A DNA stretch of 64,000 nt. Origin: Psychrosphaera haliotis. Lineage in GTDB: Bacteria; Pseudomonadota; Gammaproteobacteria; Enterobacterales; Alteromonadaceae. Under the pieces are notes generated by a model. The model saw nothing but the letters and a program-made list of their open reading frames with translations, had not been told where the DNA came from and did not search any database. Positions 41,740-52,269 of this stretch are shown piece after piece. The position numbers and the translations under genes are program-made. The stretch is taken from positions 62,001-126,000 of the forward strand of contig NZ_WOCD01000001.1 of NCBI RefSeq assembly GCF_009728465.1. Reading direction: 5' to 3'. How positions within the stretch are numbered: the first letter of the stretch is position 1; the number at the start of each line of letters is the position of its first letter.

Positions 41740-42049
41740 TCAACTTTACTCAGTGCAATGCAGGGCTAAATATATTAGTGCCTGCAATTACCCCTTTGTT
41801 TGTTCTCTAAATACATATAAATCAAAATGCTACCACTTTCTAGCATCTCCTAGGGCCAAAACCATACTCTTGTCGCCCTACTTTAAAACTTCGCCGTTAA
41901 AGTCTTTATATGTTCTATAATTCACTATTAGTAATTTTGTAATATTTATTCAATAAGATGCGAATAAACCCTTGTAATTTTATTTTATTCTTTCAAAATG
42001 TAATAAAATTACATAAAACTTGTATATCAACCCTTGGAGTTTCCATTAC
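41740..42049. other. hexR-pykA intergenic region (310 bases)
   Basis: Very A/T-rich spacer. It holds the perfect HexR operator at 41999-42013 and a degenerate HexR-like sequence at 41973-41987. A 65-codon open frame at 41723-41920 overlaps the hexR end and looks like chance. I see no RNA gene and no clear terminator. Confidence 0.6.
41999..42013. promoter_or_regulatory. HexR operator in front of pykA
   Basis: TGTAATAAAATTACA matches the HexR consensus at all positions, 37 bases before the pykA ATG. Confidence 0.85.
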
Positions 42050-43484
42050 ATGACCAACGCATTGAGAAGAACAAAGATCGTTTCAACTTTAGGTCCCGCT
42101 ACTGATAAAGATGACGTGTTAGAACAAATCATCGCAAGTGGCGTAAATACAGTTCGTCTTAACTTTTCCCATGGCATTGCACAAGATCATATAGATCGTG
42201 CTTTGCGTGTTCGTGAAGTCGCAAAAAAATTAAACACTTATGTTGCTATCTTAGGGGACTTACAAGGTCCAAAAATACGAGTATCTCGTTTTAAAGAAGG
42301 AAAATTTACCTTTCTGTAGGCGATAAGTTTGTTCTTGATGCTTCAATGGGCAAAGATGATGGAGACAAAACCAAGTTTCTATAGACTACAAAGACTTACC
42401 TAAAGATGTAATCCCAGGTGACTTATTGCTTCTTGATGATGGTCGAGTTCAATTAAAAGTTGAGTCTGTAGAAGGCGAGAAAGTTTTTACTGAAGTTACC
42501 GTTGCTGGGCCTTTGTCAAATAACAAAGGAATTAACCGCAAAGGTGGAGGCCTTACCGCCCCTGCACTAACAGACAAAGATAAAGCTGACATATTAACTG
42601 CAGCTGAAATTGGAGTTGAATACTTAGCGGTGTCTTTTCCACGTAACGGTGCAGACTTAGAATACGCACGAAAACTAGCTAAAGAAGCGGGCTTTGCGCC
42701 TAAGATAGTAGCAAAAGTTGAGCGAGCTGAAACCGTCGCTACTGATGAAGCTATTGACGATATTATTTCGGCATCTGATGTAATTATGGTTGCCCGAGGT
42801 GATCTTGGTGTTGAAATAGGTGACGCTGAATTAGTAGGCGTTCAGAAAAAACTAATTGCCCGTTCTAGACAGCTAAACAAAGCAGTTATCACGGCGACTC
42901 AGATGATGGAGTCAATGATATCGAGTCCAATGCCAACACGAGCTGAAGTTATGGATGTATCAAATGCTGTTTTAGATGGCACTGACGCAGTCATGTTATC
43001 GGCTGAAACAGCGGCGGGAGACTTTCCTGTAGAAACCGTTAAAGCGATGGCAAACGTATGTTTAGGCGCAGAAAAGCACCCGAGTGTTTTAAGTTCCAAG
43101 CATCGTATGGACGTTCAGTTTGATAATGTCTCAGAAACTATTGCCATGGCAACTATGTATGCGGCCAATCATATGAAAGGCATTAAGGCCATAGTGGCTT
43201 TGACTGAATCTGGCGGTATGGCTAGATTGCTATCTCGTATCAGCTCAGGCTTACCTATTTATGCAATGTCACGCCATGAAAAAACATTAAATCGCTGTGC
43301 ATTGTTCAGAGGTGTTTACCCTTGTAACTTTGACTCTACACAATTTGAAGACGATGCAAGAGAAGCCCTCAAAGAGTTACTTGCCGAAGGTAGACTTAAA
43401 AAAGGTGATTTAGTGATGTTAACTCAAGGCGACAAAATGGAAACGATTGGCGCAACAAACACCATGAAAATTATGACCGTTTAA
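42050..43484 (+). pseudogene. pykA: pyruvate kinase, two apparent frameshifts
   Basis: Last step of glycolysis, phosphoenolpyruvate to pyruvate. The start is the ATG at 42050 ([17 protein letters not shown]) after TTGGAG. The frame breaks at the T-run 42311-42313 and again near 42375. One base added at each point restores [14 protein letters not shown] and [13 protein letters not shown], giving 478 aa, like E. coli PykA (480). [24 protein letters not shown] and [12 protein letters not shown] are intact. Two terminators follow. Probably functional, with two sequence errors. Confidence 0.9.
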
Positions 43485-43494
43485 AAAGACAAGG

Positions 43495-43522
43495 AGCAAC
43501 AACCTCTTTGTTGTTGCTTTTC
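43495..43522 (+). terminator. first terminator after pykA
   Basis: AGCAACAAC pairs with GTTGTTGCT over nine bases, followed by TTTTC, 10 bases after the pykA stop. Confidence 0.75.
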
Positions 43523-43534
43523 TAATATATATAA

Positions 43535-43564
43535 AAAAGCCCAAACAAATGTTTGGGCTTTTTT
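43535..43564. terminator. bidirectional terminator between pykA and the TonB receptor
   Basis: AGCCCAAAC AAAT GTTTGGGCT, a 9-bp perfect stem with A- and T-runs on both sides, between convergent genes. Confidence 0.9.
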
Positions 43565-43580
43565 ATTCGTTTAAAAGAAC

Positions 43581-45848
43581 TTAGAAAAAGTTCTTCTTAA
43601 CTTCGATACCCCAGCTCATCGGCTCATTAACAATACCAGTATTGTTATTGAAATCGATTCCAGCTTTTAGGTTATCTTCGTCTGTAATGTTGCGACCAAA
43701 AATAGCAACTTCTAAATCTAAATCATAATGAACATAACCAATACGTAAACCTAGCTCAAATTGACCGTCAGTTTTGTATTCTTCTGTTTCATAAATAAAT
43801 AGATTTGTGTCGCCTTGATGTGAGTAATCAGAGTAAATAAATAACTCTCCTTCATCAGCAATTGGCATTGAATAACGCGCAGTTGCCGTGAATATCGTTT
43901 TTGGTGCGTTAGGGAACGGGTTACCATCCACATATGCAGCGCCATCATCATTTAACGGATCGGTTGGTGTACATGCGCCAGAGCCACAAGTAGAAATAAG
44001 TAAGTTTTTATCTTGTAGTTCTGTGTCATTGAATGAGAAACCAGCAGTAACAGTAAGGTTTTCATTAACGCGGTACTCTGAGTCAATTTCAAAACCAGTA
44101 CCTACGCCTTTACCAGCGTTAGTTAAACCAACATTGTTACCATTGCCACCAACAGCTGTTAACTGAATATCATCAATAACATAATGGAACACAGCACCGT
44201 TTAAACGAAGAGTGTTATCAAGTAAGTCAGTTTTAAAACCAGCTTCATAAGACATAATAGTTTCAGCTTCAGCTACTGAAGGGTAGCCTTCAAACGCCAC
44301 ATCACGGCCTTGAATAGATTGCGCACGGAAACCATTTGATAAACGAGCATAAACACTCATGTTATTATCAATAGTGTAGTTAGCCATTGCTTCCCACGAC
44401 CACTGACCGTCATCAACATCTATCGGCGCATATTCTTGGATTGACGCAGCACCAATAACAACTGCAAAGCCGTCTTCATTTTGCTTACCAACGCTAATTG
44501 ACTTTTCGTCGTAGGTATAACGAAGGCCACCAATAATTGTTAAATCATCATTAACTGCGTAAGTAGACTGACCAAATACTGCCCATGTCGTATTTTCATG
44601 AAATACTTCCGTAGCGCCGTAGAATCCATCTACACTTTCTACACCAAAGGAAGAATCAAAATAAAACAAACCCGTTTGCCAAGTAAGTTGGTCATTGCCG
44701 TTACTTGCAATACGAATTTCTTGCGTGAATTGCTCTAAGTCGTTCAGCCTGTCTTCAGTAATAGCACCAAATGGAATGAAACCTGGCCCGTTGCGGTTAT
44801 CAGCTGTACAGAAACTATTCATTTGCCCTTCTGCACAAATATAACCACCGTCTATGTCACCCTTACTACGTCCATCTGCATTTTCCATAGCGGTAATGGA
44901 AGTTAGCATGTATGCGCCAAGGTCATAGTTTACGTTTAAGCTCCAACCGTCTTGATCGTACTCTTGAGGGTTGTTATCACCGTCATCATAAAACACTTTG
45001 TCGCGATCGTAATTAGCATTTAGCTCATTACTTCCAGTCGTTAAAATGTTTGCTCTCATTACAGAAGATGTACCTTCTAAAGAGCGATCATGGTAATTAA
45101 AAAGAATGTCTAAATCTTCAGTTGGGTTGTAAGCTAACTGAATTCTGAAAGCAGATTCATCGTGACCGCCCAATGCGTCTTTTTCACCTGTGAATGCATT
45201 ATCAATCCAATCATCTTTAGACTGATCTAACACAGAAAGTCGGGCATTAAGGTCTTCAGCGATTTGACCGCCCACTGCACCTTCTAAATTAACAAGCCCA
45301 AAACTTCCCATCCCTGCTTTAACATATGCGTCAAAGTCTGAAGTTGGTTTACGGCTTGTAAACTTGATGATACCAGCTGTAGTATTACGTCCAAATAGAG
45401 AACCTTGTGGACCACGAATAACTTCAACTTGGTCAATATCAAATAGTGGGAAGCTTTTTAATACAACATTTTCCATAACCACATCATCCATAATGATAGA
45501 TACTGGTTGTGAAGCTGCTAAATCAAAATCTGAGTTACCCAAACCACGCATATAAAATCGTGGAGCAACTCGTCCATTAGATGACTCTGCATATAAACCC
45601 GGAACGCGCGCTGCTAATGATAAAATATCATCGCCTGATGAAAACGTATTTTCAAAACGTTCACCCGACATAGTCGCTATTGAAACTGGAACATCTTGAA
45701 TAGACTGAGTTCGCTTAAGAGCCGTTACAGTGATCTTTTCAAGTTTTGCATCGTCTTGCTCTTGGGCATTTTCTTGAGCGTTCGCGTTAAAAGATAACGA
45801 CGCTAATAATGCAGCTTGGATGCTAAGTGCTAATGCAGCCTTTTTCAT
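43581..45848 (-). CDS. TonB-dependent outer-membrane receptor
   Basis: A 755-aa outer-membrane active transporter. The signal peptide ends ANAQE, followed by a TonB-box-like EKITVTA. The plug domain spans about residues 50-160 (VEVIRGPQGSLFGRNTTAG). The rest is a beta-barrel rich in Asp/Asn/Tyr/aromatic strands ending in Phe. The sequence does not reveal the substrate. It diverges from nupC with a shared spacer containing a CRP-like site, which makes nucleosides or their polymers one possibility. Confidence 0.93.
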   Translation of the reverse strand: MKKAALALSIQAALLASLSFNANAQENAQEQDDAKLEKITVTALKRTQSIQDVPVSIATMSGERFENTFSSGDDILSLAARVPGLYAESSNGRVAPRFYMRGLGNSDFDLAASQPVSIIMDDVVMENVVLKSFPLFDIDQVEVIRGPQGSLFGRNTTAGIIKFTSRKPTSDFDAYVKAGMGSFGLVNLEGAVGGQIAEDLNARLSVLDQSKDDWIDNAFTGEKDALGGHDESAFRIQLAYNPTEDLDILFNYHDRSLEGTSSVMRANILTTGSNELNANYDRDKVFYDDGDNNPQEYDQDGWSLNVNYDLGAYMLTSITAMENADGRSKGDIDGGYICAEGQMNSFCTADNRNGPGFIPFGAITEDRLNDLEQFTQEIRIASNGNDQLTWQTGLFYFDSSFGVESVDGFYGATEVFHENTTWAVFGQSTYAVNDDLTIIGGLRYTYDEKSISVGKQNEDGFAVVIGAASIQEYAPIDVDDGQWSWEAMANYTIDNNMSVYARLSNGFRAQSIQGRDVAFEGYPSVAEAETIMSYEAGFKTDLLDNTLRLNGAVFHYVIDDIQLTAVGGNGNNVGLTNAGKGVGTGFEIDSEYRVNENLTVTAGFSFNDTELQDKNLLISTCGSGACTPTDPLNDDGAAYVDGNPFPNAPKTIFTATARYSMPIADEGELFIYSDYSHQGDTNLFIYETEEYKTDGQFELGLRIGYVHYDLDLEVAIFGRNITDEDNLKAGIDFNNNTGIVNEPMSWGIEVKKNFF

Positions 45849-46022
45849 AAATTTATCCTGAAGATTTAGTTAGATGTCTTTTATACCAATCAATTACTCA
45901 AACAACTCATTGGATGAGGTGACTAATACAAGATATAAGCATGCGCATTGTATGTGATTTCGTAATACTTGTTTAGCATTTATTTATCTTGTTTGTCATA
46001 AAATTTTCATATCTGGTACACA

Positions 46023-46044
46023 TATAGTGATAAATTTCACTAAA
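46023..46044. promoter_or_regulatory. CRP-like site upstream of nupC
   Basis: AGTGATAAATTTCACT contains GTGA-N6-TCAC in exact CRP spacing, about 90 bases before the nupC start and 175 before the receptor start. nupC is CRP-activated in E. coli. Binding here is inferred. Confidence 0.55.
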
Positions 46045-46132
46045 ATCCAATAAAACGCTTGAATCATTTCATAATCTCCCTATGATCACGCACCGTGAAA
46101 AATAATATCTAAATTGTTAGGAGCAAGTGTTT

Positions 46133-47362
46133 GTGGATATTGATTGGATAAGAAGTTTATTAGGGATCACTGTTCTGTTGGTATTAGCATTTGCTTTATC
46201 CACTAACCGTCGAGCAATAAATAAACGAACCGTTATAAGTGCGTTTTTATTGCAGTTTTTATTAGGTGCCATGGTTTTATATTGGGAGCCAGGTAAAGAT
46301 ATATTACTCAACGTCTCTCAGACACTTTCTACCGTTTTTGACTATGCAACAGATGGCATCGTCTTTATGTTTGGTGACAAAATTGGTGGAAAGGAATTAG
46401 GGTTTATTTTTGCGGTACATATTCTACCTGTAATTGTATTCTTTTCTTCTTTAATTGCAGTTCTATATTACCTGGGTGTTATGGGTAAATTAGTAAGTGT
46501 ATTTGGTGGTGCGTTACGAAAAATCACTGGCACCAGTAAGCCAGAATCTATGTGTGCTGCAGCCAATATTGTTGTTGGACAAGCTGAAGCCCCACTTGTT
46601 GTAAAGCCGTTCTTAAAAACTATGACCCGCTCAGAACTGTTTGCAGTTATGGTAGGTGGTATGGCAACCGTTGCTGGCGCAATCATCGCTGGATTAGCTA
46701 GTATTGGTATTGAACTTAAGTACCTTATTGCAGCAAGTTTTATGGCCGCTCCTGGCGGATTGTTAATGGCAAAAATGATTTTGCCTGAAACAGAAGAGCC
46801 TAAAAACGAACTGGCTGAATTAAAACTTGAAAGCTCTGGTCACGTAAACGTAATAGATGCCGCTGCCGATGGCGCAGGCGAAGGTGTTAAATTCGCAATT
46901 TCAATTGCAGCAATGTTAATTGCATTTATTGCTTTGATTGGTTTAGTAAATGGTATTCTTGGTGGTATTGGTGGTTGGATAGGCTACCCAGAGCTAACAC
47001 TTCAAATGATCTTAGGTTACCTATTTAGCCCAATCGCATTTATTGTTGGTGTACCATGGTCTGAAGCACAAGTAGCTGGTTCATTCCTAGGTCAAAAACT
47101 TATCCTAAATGAATTTGTTGCTTATCTAGACTTCCTTAATTACAAAAGTGAATTAAGTGAAATGACGCAAGTTATTGTGACATTTGGTTTGTGTGGTTTT
47201 GCAAACTTGTCATCAATTGCGATACTAATAGGCGGCGTTGGCAGTATGGCGCCATCTAGACGTCATGACTTAGCTGAACTTGGTTTAAAAGCTGTATTAG
47301 CTGCGACGTTAGCAAACCTAATGAGTGCAGCCATTGCAGGTTTATTTGTGTCTCTCGCGTAA
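46133..47362 (+). CDS. nupC: concentrative nucleoside transporter NupC
   Basis: Inner-membrane Na+- or H+-coupled nucleoside importer of the CNT family. It is about 409 aa with eight or more hydrophobic segments. Conserved blocks include GKLVSVFGGALRKITGTSKPES, GQAEAPLVVKPFL and CGFANLSSIAILIGG. I chose the GTG at 46133, nine bases after TAGGAG; a GTG at 46127 is too close to that site. Single gene with a strong terminator, divergent from the TonB receptor. Confidence 0.93.
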   Translation: MDIDWIRSLLGITVLLVLAFALSTNRRAINKRTVISAFLLQFLLGAMVLYWEPGKDILLNVSQTLSTVFDYATDGIVFMFGDKIGGKELGFIFAVHILPVIVFFSSLIAVLYYLGVMGKLVSVFGGALRKITGTSKPESMCAAANIVVGQAEAPLVVKPFLKTMTRSELFAVMVGGMATVAGAIIAGLASIGIELKYLIAASFMAAPGGLLMAKMILPETEEPKNELAELKLESSGHVNVIDAAADGAGEGVKFAISIAAMLIAFIALIGLVNGILGGIGGWIGYPELTLQMILGYLFSPIAFIVGVPWSEAQVAGSFLGQKLILNEFVAYLDFLNYKSELSEMTQVIVTFGLCGFANLSSIAILIGGVGSMAPSRRHDLAELGLKAVLAATLANLMSAAIAGLFVSLA

Positions 47363-47378
47363 CAAATATTCATAAATA

Positions 47379-47404
47379 AAAAAGGAGCCTCGGCTCCTTT
47401 TTTT
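47379..47404. terminator. bidirectional terminator between nupC and cysB
   Basis: AAAGGAGCC TC GGCTCCTTT with A- and T-runs, between convergent genes. Confidence 0.9.
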
Positions 47405-47415
47405 GTATTCAAAAA

Positions 47416-48390
<975 letters not shown>

Positions 48391-48592
48391 TTAATAGTTC
48401 CAAGGTTACTTATTCTAAAAATATATACATAATGTATCATTTATTCCATAAATTTTTATACATGTTCAAAGTTATATCACTACCCTAACGTAAAAAATTG
48501 TTTACTATGCAAACATAGTGACATTTGGTCTAAGATAGATACTTGTTAGTGTTATGAATTTTTAGTGTGGCCAGCCAATTTAAGGATTATTT

Positions 48593-49354
48593 ATGCTTTT
48601 TGCCATCATCGTTGGCTTGATTCTTGGTTTAGTTGTTATCGTTGTAGTTACAAACACAATGCAACAGCAGAAAAAAAAACAAGAAGAAGAACGTCGTAGA
48701 GAAATAATAAAGTTTCGAGCAATTATCGACGAAACAGAAGAAGCTGTGCAAAATGCGGCGGGTATCCCATTGTCGAAAGAAGGCTATGCCATTCTTCTCA
48801 ATCGTGAGCTTAGCGCCCTGAAAGGAATGCAAGAGTTAACGCCTGGCAATAAAGAAGTTGGCAACCGAATTCAACAAGTACAAACTAAAATCAACTCTGG
48901 TGACTTTGCTGCGGGTGACGCAGAGTCAATGACTCTTCCTGAAAACGAAAAACAGCTAATAGGTATTATTCAAGGAATTAAGAAATTCCGTATTATTCTG
49001 CGGTCGGAACATGGCAAGGGCCGTATATCCAGTGAAATTTTTGTTAAAGAAGATAAAAAATTCGAAAAACTACAACTAAGAATTAATATTGAAACTCAAA
49101 TGCGTCGCGGCAAGGTCGCAATGAGTAAAAATATGAGCGGCTCAGCTCGTCAATATTTTGAAAAAGCTAAATTAACCTTAGAAAAACAAAACTACGCAGA
49201 CGAATATATAATTACCCGATTGGGTGAAATTGAAGAGCTGCTCTCTCAAATTGCTAAAGATTTAAAATCTGCAAACCTTGATGATGTTAAGAAAAAACAG
49301 TCAGAAGAAAATGACGATTTAGATGCTTTATTTGCGCCTAAGAAAAAGTGGTAA
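48593..49354 (+). CDS. uncharacterised membrane-anchored protein
   Basis: A 253-aa protein with one N-terminal membrane helix (residues 2-20) followed at once by a Gln/Lys/Glu/Arg-rich segment. The remainder is charged and helical, with a TPR-like stretch near residues 180-215 (SARQYFEKAKLTLEKQNYAD) and a C-terminal acidic DDLDALFAP then KKKW. This architecture suggests a cytoplasm-facing scaffold, but I recognise no named family. It diverges from cysB and its end overlaps the following GNAT gene. Confidence 0.75.
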   Translation: MLFAIIVGLILGLVVIVVVTNTMQQQKKKQEEERRREIIKFRAIIDETEEAVQNAAGIPLSKEGYAILLNRELSALKGMQELTPGNKEVGNRIQQVQTKINSGDFAAGDAESMTLPENEKQLIGIIQGIKKFRIILRSEHGKGRISSEIFVKEDKKFEKLQLRINIETQMRRGKVAMSKNMSGSARQYFEKAKLTLEKQNYADEYIITRLGEIEELLSQIAKDLKSANLDDVKKKQSEENDDLDALFAPKKKW

Positions 49355-49800
49355 CTTCCGGTACGGTTGTTGAGGTTTATAATCAAGCGTCTCAAAAGCC
49401 AATCAATCAGTTTTATAAAAAGCACAAACAGAATGTAAACGCTTGCTCCAGTGACTTAATCGTTATTGCGAGGTCAACTGAAAACGCCAAGAGTGATAAT
49501 ACCTTGGCGTTACATCATATAGCTGGTGCCGCACTTATTAGAAATTTAAGAGCTCAGCAAGCTCCCCTTTATTTATTCCGTAGTTTATTTGTAGCCCCTG
49601 CATACCGACAAAAGAAGTTGGGTTGGTTAATAACGTCTTATACCGAAAAGCTTATAACGACCTTCCCTCTTTATACTTTATGTGAAGATAACTTAATTGA
49701 ATTCTATCGTTCCTTAAACTTCAAAATTTGCCATCAAATTCCGACTGAGCTCGCCAAATTAAGTGCAAAAAAAAACCTAACGCTTATGGTTAGGTTTTAA
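49348..49800 (+). CDS. GNAT-family N-acetyltransferase
   Basis: A 150-aa acetyltransferase-like protein. The acetyl-CoA loop appears as SLFVAPAYRQKKLGWLI (the usual RxxGxG is Q-K-K-L-G-W) and EDNLIEFYRSLNF is the typical C-terminal motif. The GTG start overlaps the stop of the preceding gene by seven bases, implying coupling. Substrate unknown. The last 25 bases of coding sequence form a terminator hairpin that serves the convergent etfA. Confidence 0.8.
   Translation: MVTSGTVVEVYNQASQKPINQFYKKHKQNVNACSSDLIVIARSTENAKSDNTLALHHIAGAALIRNLRAQQAPLYLFRSLFVAPAYRQKKLGWLITSYTEKLITTFPLYTLCEDNLIEFYRSLNFKICHQIPTELAKLSAKKNLTLMVRF
49773..49800 (-). terminator. etfBA terminator inside the GNAT coding end
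   Basis: AAACCTAA and TTAGGTTT pair over eight bases. Read on the minus strand it follows etfA and ends in a run of eight or more T. On the plus strand it encodes the last GNAT codons. Confidence 0.75.
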
Positions 49801-49821
49801 TTATTTTTATATGCCTAAACG

Positions 49822-50748
49822 TTAGATTGACGTTTCTAGCTCTGGTAACGCTTCAAATAAGTCTGCCACTAAACCGTAGTCGGCAACCTGAAAAATTGGC
49901 GCTTCTGCGTCTTTATTAATAGCAACAATTACTTTTGAATCTTTCATACCGGCCAAGTGCTGAATAGCACCTGAGATACCAACGGCGATGTATAAGTCTG
50001 GTGCAACAATTTTACCCGTTTGACCAACTTGCATATCATTAGGTACAAAGCCTGCATCTACTGCAGCACGAGAAGCACCAACAGCGGCACCTAACTTATC
50101 AGCAATACCATCTAGTAGCTTAAAGTTTTCGCCGTTTTGCATGCCTCGACCACCAGAGATAACAACACTCGCCGCAGTAAGCTCAGGTCGTTCAGACTCT
50201 GTTAACTCTTGAGATACAAAAGATGATAAACCGGCGTTTTGCTCAGAACCAATTGAAACCACTTCAGCACTTCCCGTTAATGCAGCTTTATCAAAAGCAG
50301 AAGTACGAATGGTAATTACTTTTTTAGCGTATTCAGATTGAACCGTCGCAATTGCGTTGCCTGCGTAAATAGGTCGTGTGAATGTATCAGAACCTTCAAC
50401 TGAAATAATGTCAGAAATTTGTTCAACATCTAGCAACGCCGCAACGCGAGGCATAAAGTTCTTACCTGTAGTAGTTGCAGGCGCTAGGATGTGAGAATAG
50501 TCACTTGCTAAGTCAACAACAAGGGCACCTAAGTTTTCTGCTAAGCTATGCTCATAAGCGGCATTGTCAGCTAGCAATACTTTGCTTACGCCATCTATCT
50601 TGCTTGCTTCATCAGCTACGCCTGAACAGTTTAGACCTGCTACTAAAACAGTAATATCACCGCCAATTTTTGATGCTGCGTTAACAGCCTTTAGCGTATC
50701 TACTTTCAGTTCACTGTTGTCATGTTCTGCAACTAATAAAATGCTCAT
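49822..50748 (-). CDS. etfA: electron transfer flavoprotein alpha subunit
   Basis: FAD-binding subunit of ETF, which carries electrons from acyl-CoA dehydrogenases to ETF:quinone oxidoreductase. It is 308 aa. The FAD domain carries [39 protein letters not shown] and [12 protein letters not shown]. The start overlaps the etfB stop by four bases. Confidence 0.96.
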   Translation of the reverse strand: MSILLVAEHDNSELKVDTLKAVNAASKIGGDITVLVAGLNCSGVADEASKIDGVSKVLLADNAAYEHSLAENLGALVVDLASDYSHILAPATTTGKNFMPRVAALLDVEQISDIISVEGSDTFTRPIYAGNAIATVQSEYAKKVITIRTSAFDKAALTGSAEVVSIGSEQNAGLSSFVSQELTESERPELTAASVVISGGRGMQNGENFKLLDGIADKLGAAVGASRAAVDAGFVPNDMQVGQTGKIVAPDLYIAVGISGAIQHLAGMKDSKVIVAINKDAEAPIFQVADYGLVADLFEALPELETSI

Positions 50749-51497
50749 GCGATCACCTTTGCTTCATTCTTTAACTTTTCAACAAGCTCAGCTACTGATT
50801 CAACAATAACACCGCCACCACGTTGAGAAGGCTCTTCAACTTTTAATACTTTTACTTTGCTCGTTAGTTCTACGCCTAAATCAGCCGCAGGTATAACTTC
50901 TAATGGTTTACGCTTTGCTTTCATGATGTTAGGTAATGATGCATAACGAGGTTCATTTAAGCGAAGATCAGTAGTTACGATAGCAGGAAGGCTCAAAGAA
51001 ACCGTTTGTAAACCGCCATCCACTTCTCTTGTTACTTGCACTTTATCAGCTTCTAAATCAACCTTTGAAGCAAACGTACCTTGAGGTAAGTTTGTTAATG
51101 CAGCTAGCATTTGGCCTGTTTGGTTATTATCAGAATCTATTGATTGTTTACCTAAGATAACTAAATTAGGTTGTTCTTTATCAACTAGCTCTTTAAGTAA
51201 TTTCGCTACCTGAAGAGAACCAAGTTTCGCATCAGAATCAATTTGAATGGCTCTATCAGCACCTAGGGCTAATGCTGTACGCAACTGCTCTTGGCAAGAT
51301 TTGTCACCAATCGATACAACAATCACTTCTTCAGCTTTGCCCTGCTCTTTTAAGCGAACCGCTTCTTCAACAGCAATTTCACAAAACGGATTCATTGCCA
51401 TTTTTACGTTTGCTAGATCAACGTCCGAATTATCGGCTTTTACACGAGCTTTAACGTTGTAATCGATTACCCTTTTAATAGGCACTAGGATCTTCAT
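50745..51497 (-). CDS. etfB: electron transfer flavoprotein beta subunit
   Basis: AMP-binding subunit of ETF. It is 250 aa from the ATG at 51497 ([14 protein letters not shown]), which follows GGGAG; an upstream start at 51509 is less likely. [16 protein letters not shown] and the ETF-beta signature [28 protein letters not shown] are present. A LiuR-like palindrome lies about 90 bases upstream. Confidence 0.96.
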   Translation of the reverse strand: MKILVPIKRVIDYNVKARVKADNSDVDLANVKMAMNPFCEIAVEEAVRLKEQGKAEEVIVVSIGDKSCQEQLRTALALGADRAIQIDSDAKLGSLQVAKLLKELVDKEQPNLVILGKQSIDSDNNQTGQMLAALTNLPQGTFASKVDLEADKVQVTREVDGGLQTVSLSLPAIVTTDLRLNEPRYASLPNIMKAKRKPLEVIPAADLGVELTSKVKVLKVEEPSQRGGGVIVESVAELVEKLKNEAKVIA

Positions 51498-51583
51498 ATC
51501 TTCTCCCAAAATTTATACCGTAGCGTGGTCGCTTTCATAGTATAGGTTTGATTATCTATTTTATGGCAGACAATTTAATATCA

Positions 51584-51601
51584 GTTAACGTAAACGTCAA
51601 C
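51584..51601. promoter_or_regulatory. LiuR-like palindrome upstream of etfBA
   Basis: GTTAACGTAAACGTCAAC is a near-perfect 18-bp dyad. It resembles the operator of LiuR, the MerR-type regulator of branched-chain amino acid and acyl-CoA catabolism, whose regulons in related bacteria can include etf genes. The dyad is seen; the regulator assignment is inference. Confidence 0.5.
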
Positions 51602-51733
51602 TTTAACCAAACAGTATTACGCGGTTTTCTGTAAAGAATATTGTATATCCGACAACCCTCTCGTTAATTTGTTTAAAAATATAGCAATTTTTAAATTTGC
51701 GACCACAATTAAAGGTAATTAAGGGGAAAAAAT

Positions 51734-52204
51734 ATGCATAAACCAAGTCGAGCGGTTGAGTTTCGTTTTCTAGCTGAGCCTACTGACGTCAATTTTGGCG
51801 GTAAAGTTCATGGTGGGGTTGTAATGAAGTGGATTGACCAAGCGGCGTATGCCTGTGCAGCTGGCTGGAGCGGTAAATACTGTATTACCGTTTCCGTTGG
51901 CGCTATAAGGTTTGTTCGACCCGTTTTAGTGGGTAACTTAGTAACCGTAGAAGCTAAAGTAGTCCATACTGGAAATTCCAGCATGCATATTTATGTAAGT
52001 GTTAAGGCAACTGATCCTAAGCTAAGCAACCCGTTAGAAACAAATCATTGCATCATTACCTTTATTGCCGTTGACGCGGATGGCGATAAGGTTTTGGTAG
52101 AGGCTTGGGAGCCAAAAACAAAACTCGATAAACGTTTACAACAATACGCAATTAATATGCGCGACTTATCAATTGAAGCGGAAGCTAAATTAAATAACAG
52201 TTAA
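51734..52204 (+). CDS. acyl-CoA thioesterase, hotdog fold (YciA-like)
   Basis: A 156-aa hotdog-fold protein of the acyl-CoA hydrolase family. The motif NFGGKVHGGVVMKWIDQAAYACA supplies the active-site region on the long central helix. RFVRPVLVGNLVTVEAKV is the conserved beta strand block. It may hydrolyse medium- or long-chain acyl-CoA in the cytoplasm. It diverges from etfBA, fitting an acyl-CoA role. Confidence 0.88.
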   Translation: MHKPSRAVEFRFLAEPTDVNFGGKVHGGVVMKWIDQAAYACAAGWSGKYCITVSVGAIRFVRPVLVGNLVTVEAKVVHTGNSSMHIYVSVKATDPKLSNPLETNHCIITFIAVDADGDKVLVEAWEPKTKLDKRLQQYAINMRDLSIEAEAKLNNS

Positions 52205-52269
52205 CTGTTTTATAAGTGTAAAGCCCAAACCCAATACAGAACCTAATTTTCAGCTATTGGCTCTGCGCT

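Noticed and set aside
41723-41920. Small gene in the hexR-pykA spacer (65 codons)
   Set aside because: It overlaps the hexR end, has no ribosome site and an unremarkable composition. It is a chance frame in A/T-rich DNA.
41973-41987. Second HexR operator before pykA
   Set aside because: One half-site is intact, but the other half matches poorly, and A/T-rich sequence makes such matches common.
36604-43484. Programmed frameshifting in edd or pykA
   Set aside because: Breaks are several per gene, occur at different sequence contexts and also hit unrelated genes. No conserved slippery site with a downstream structure is seen.
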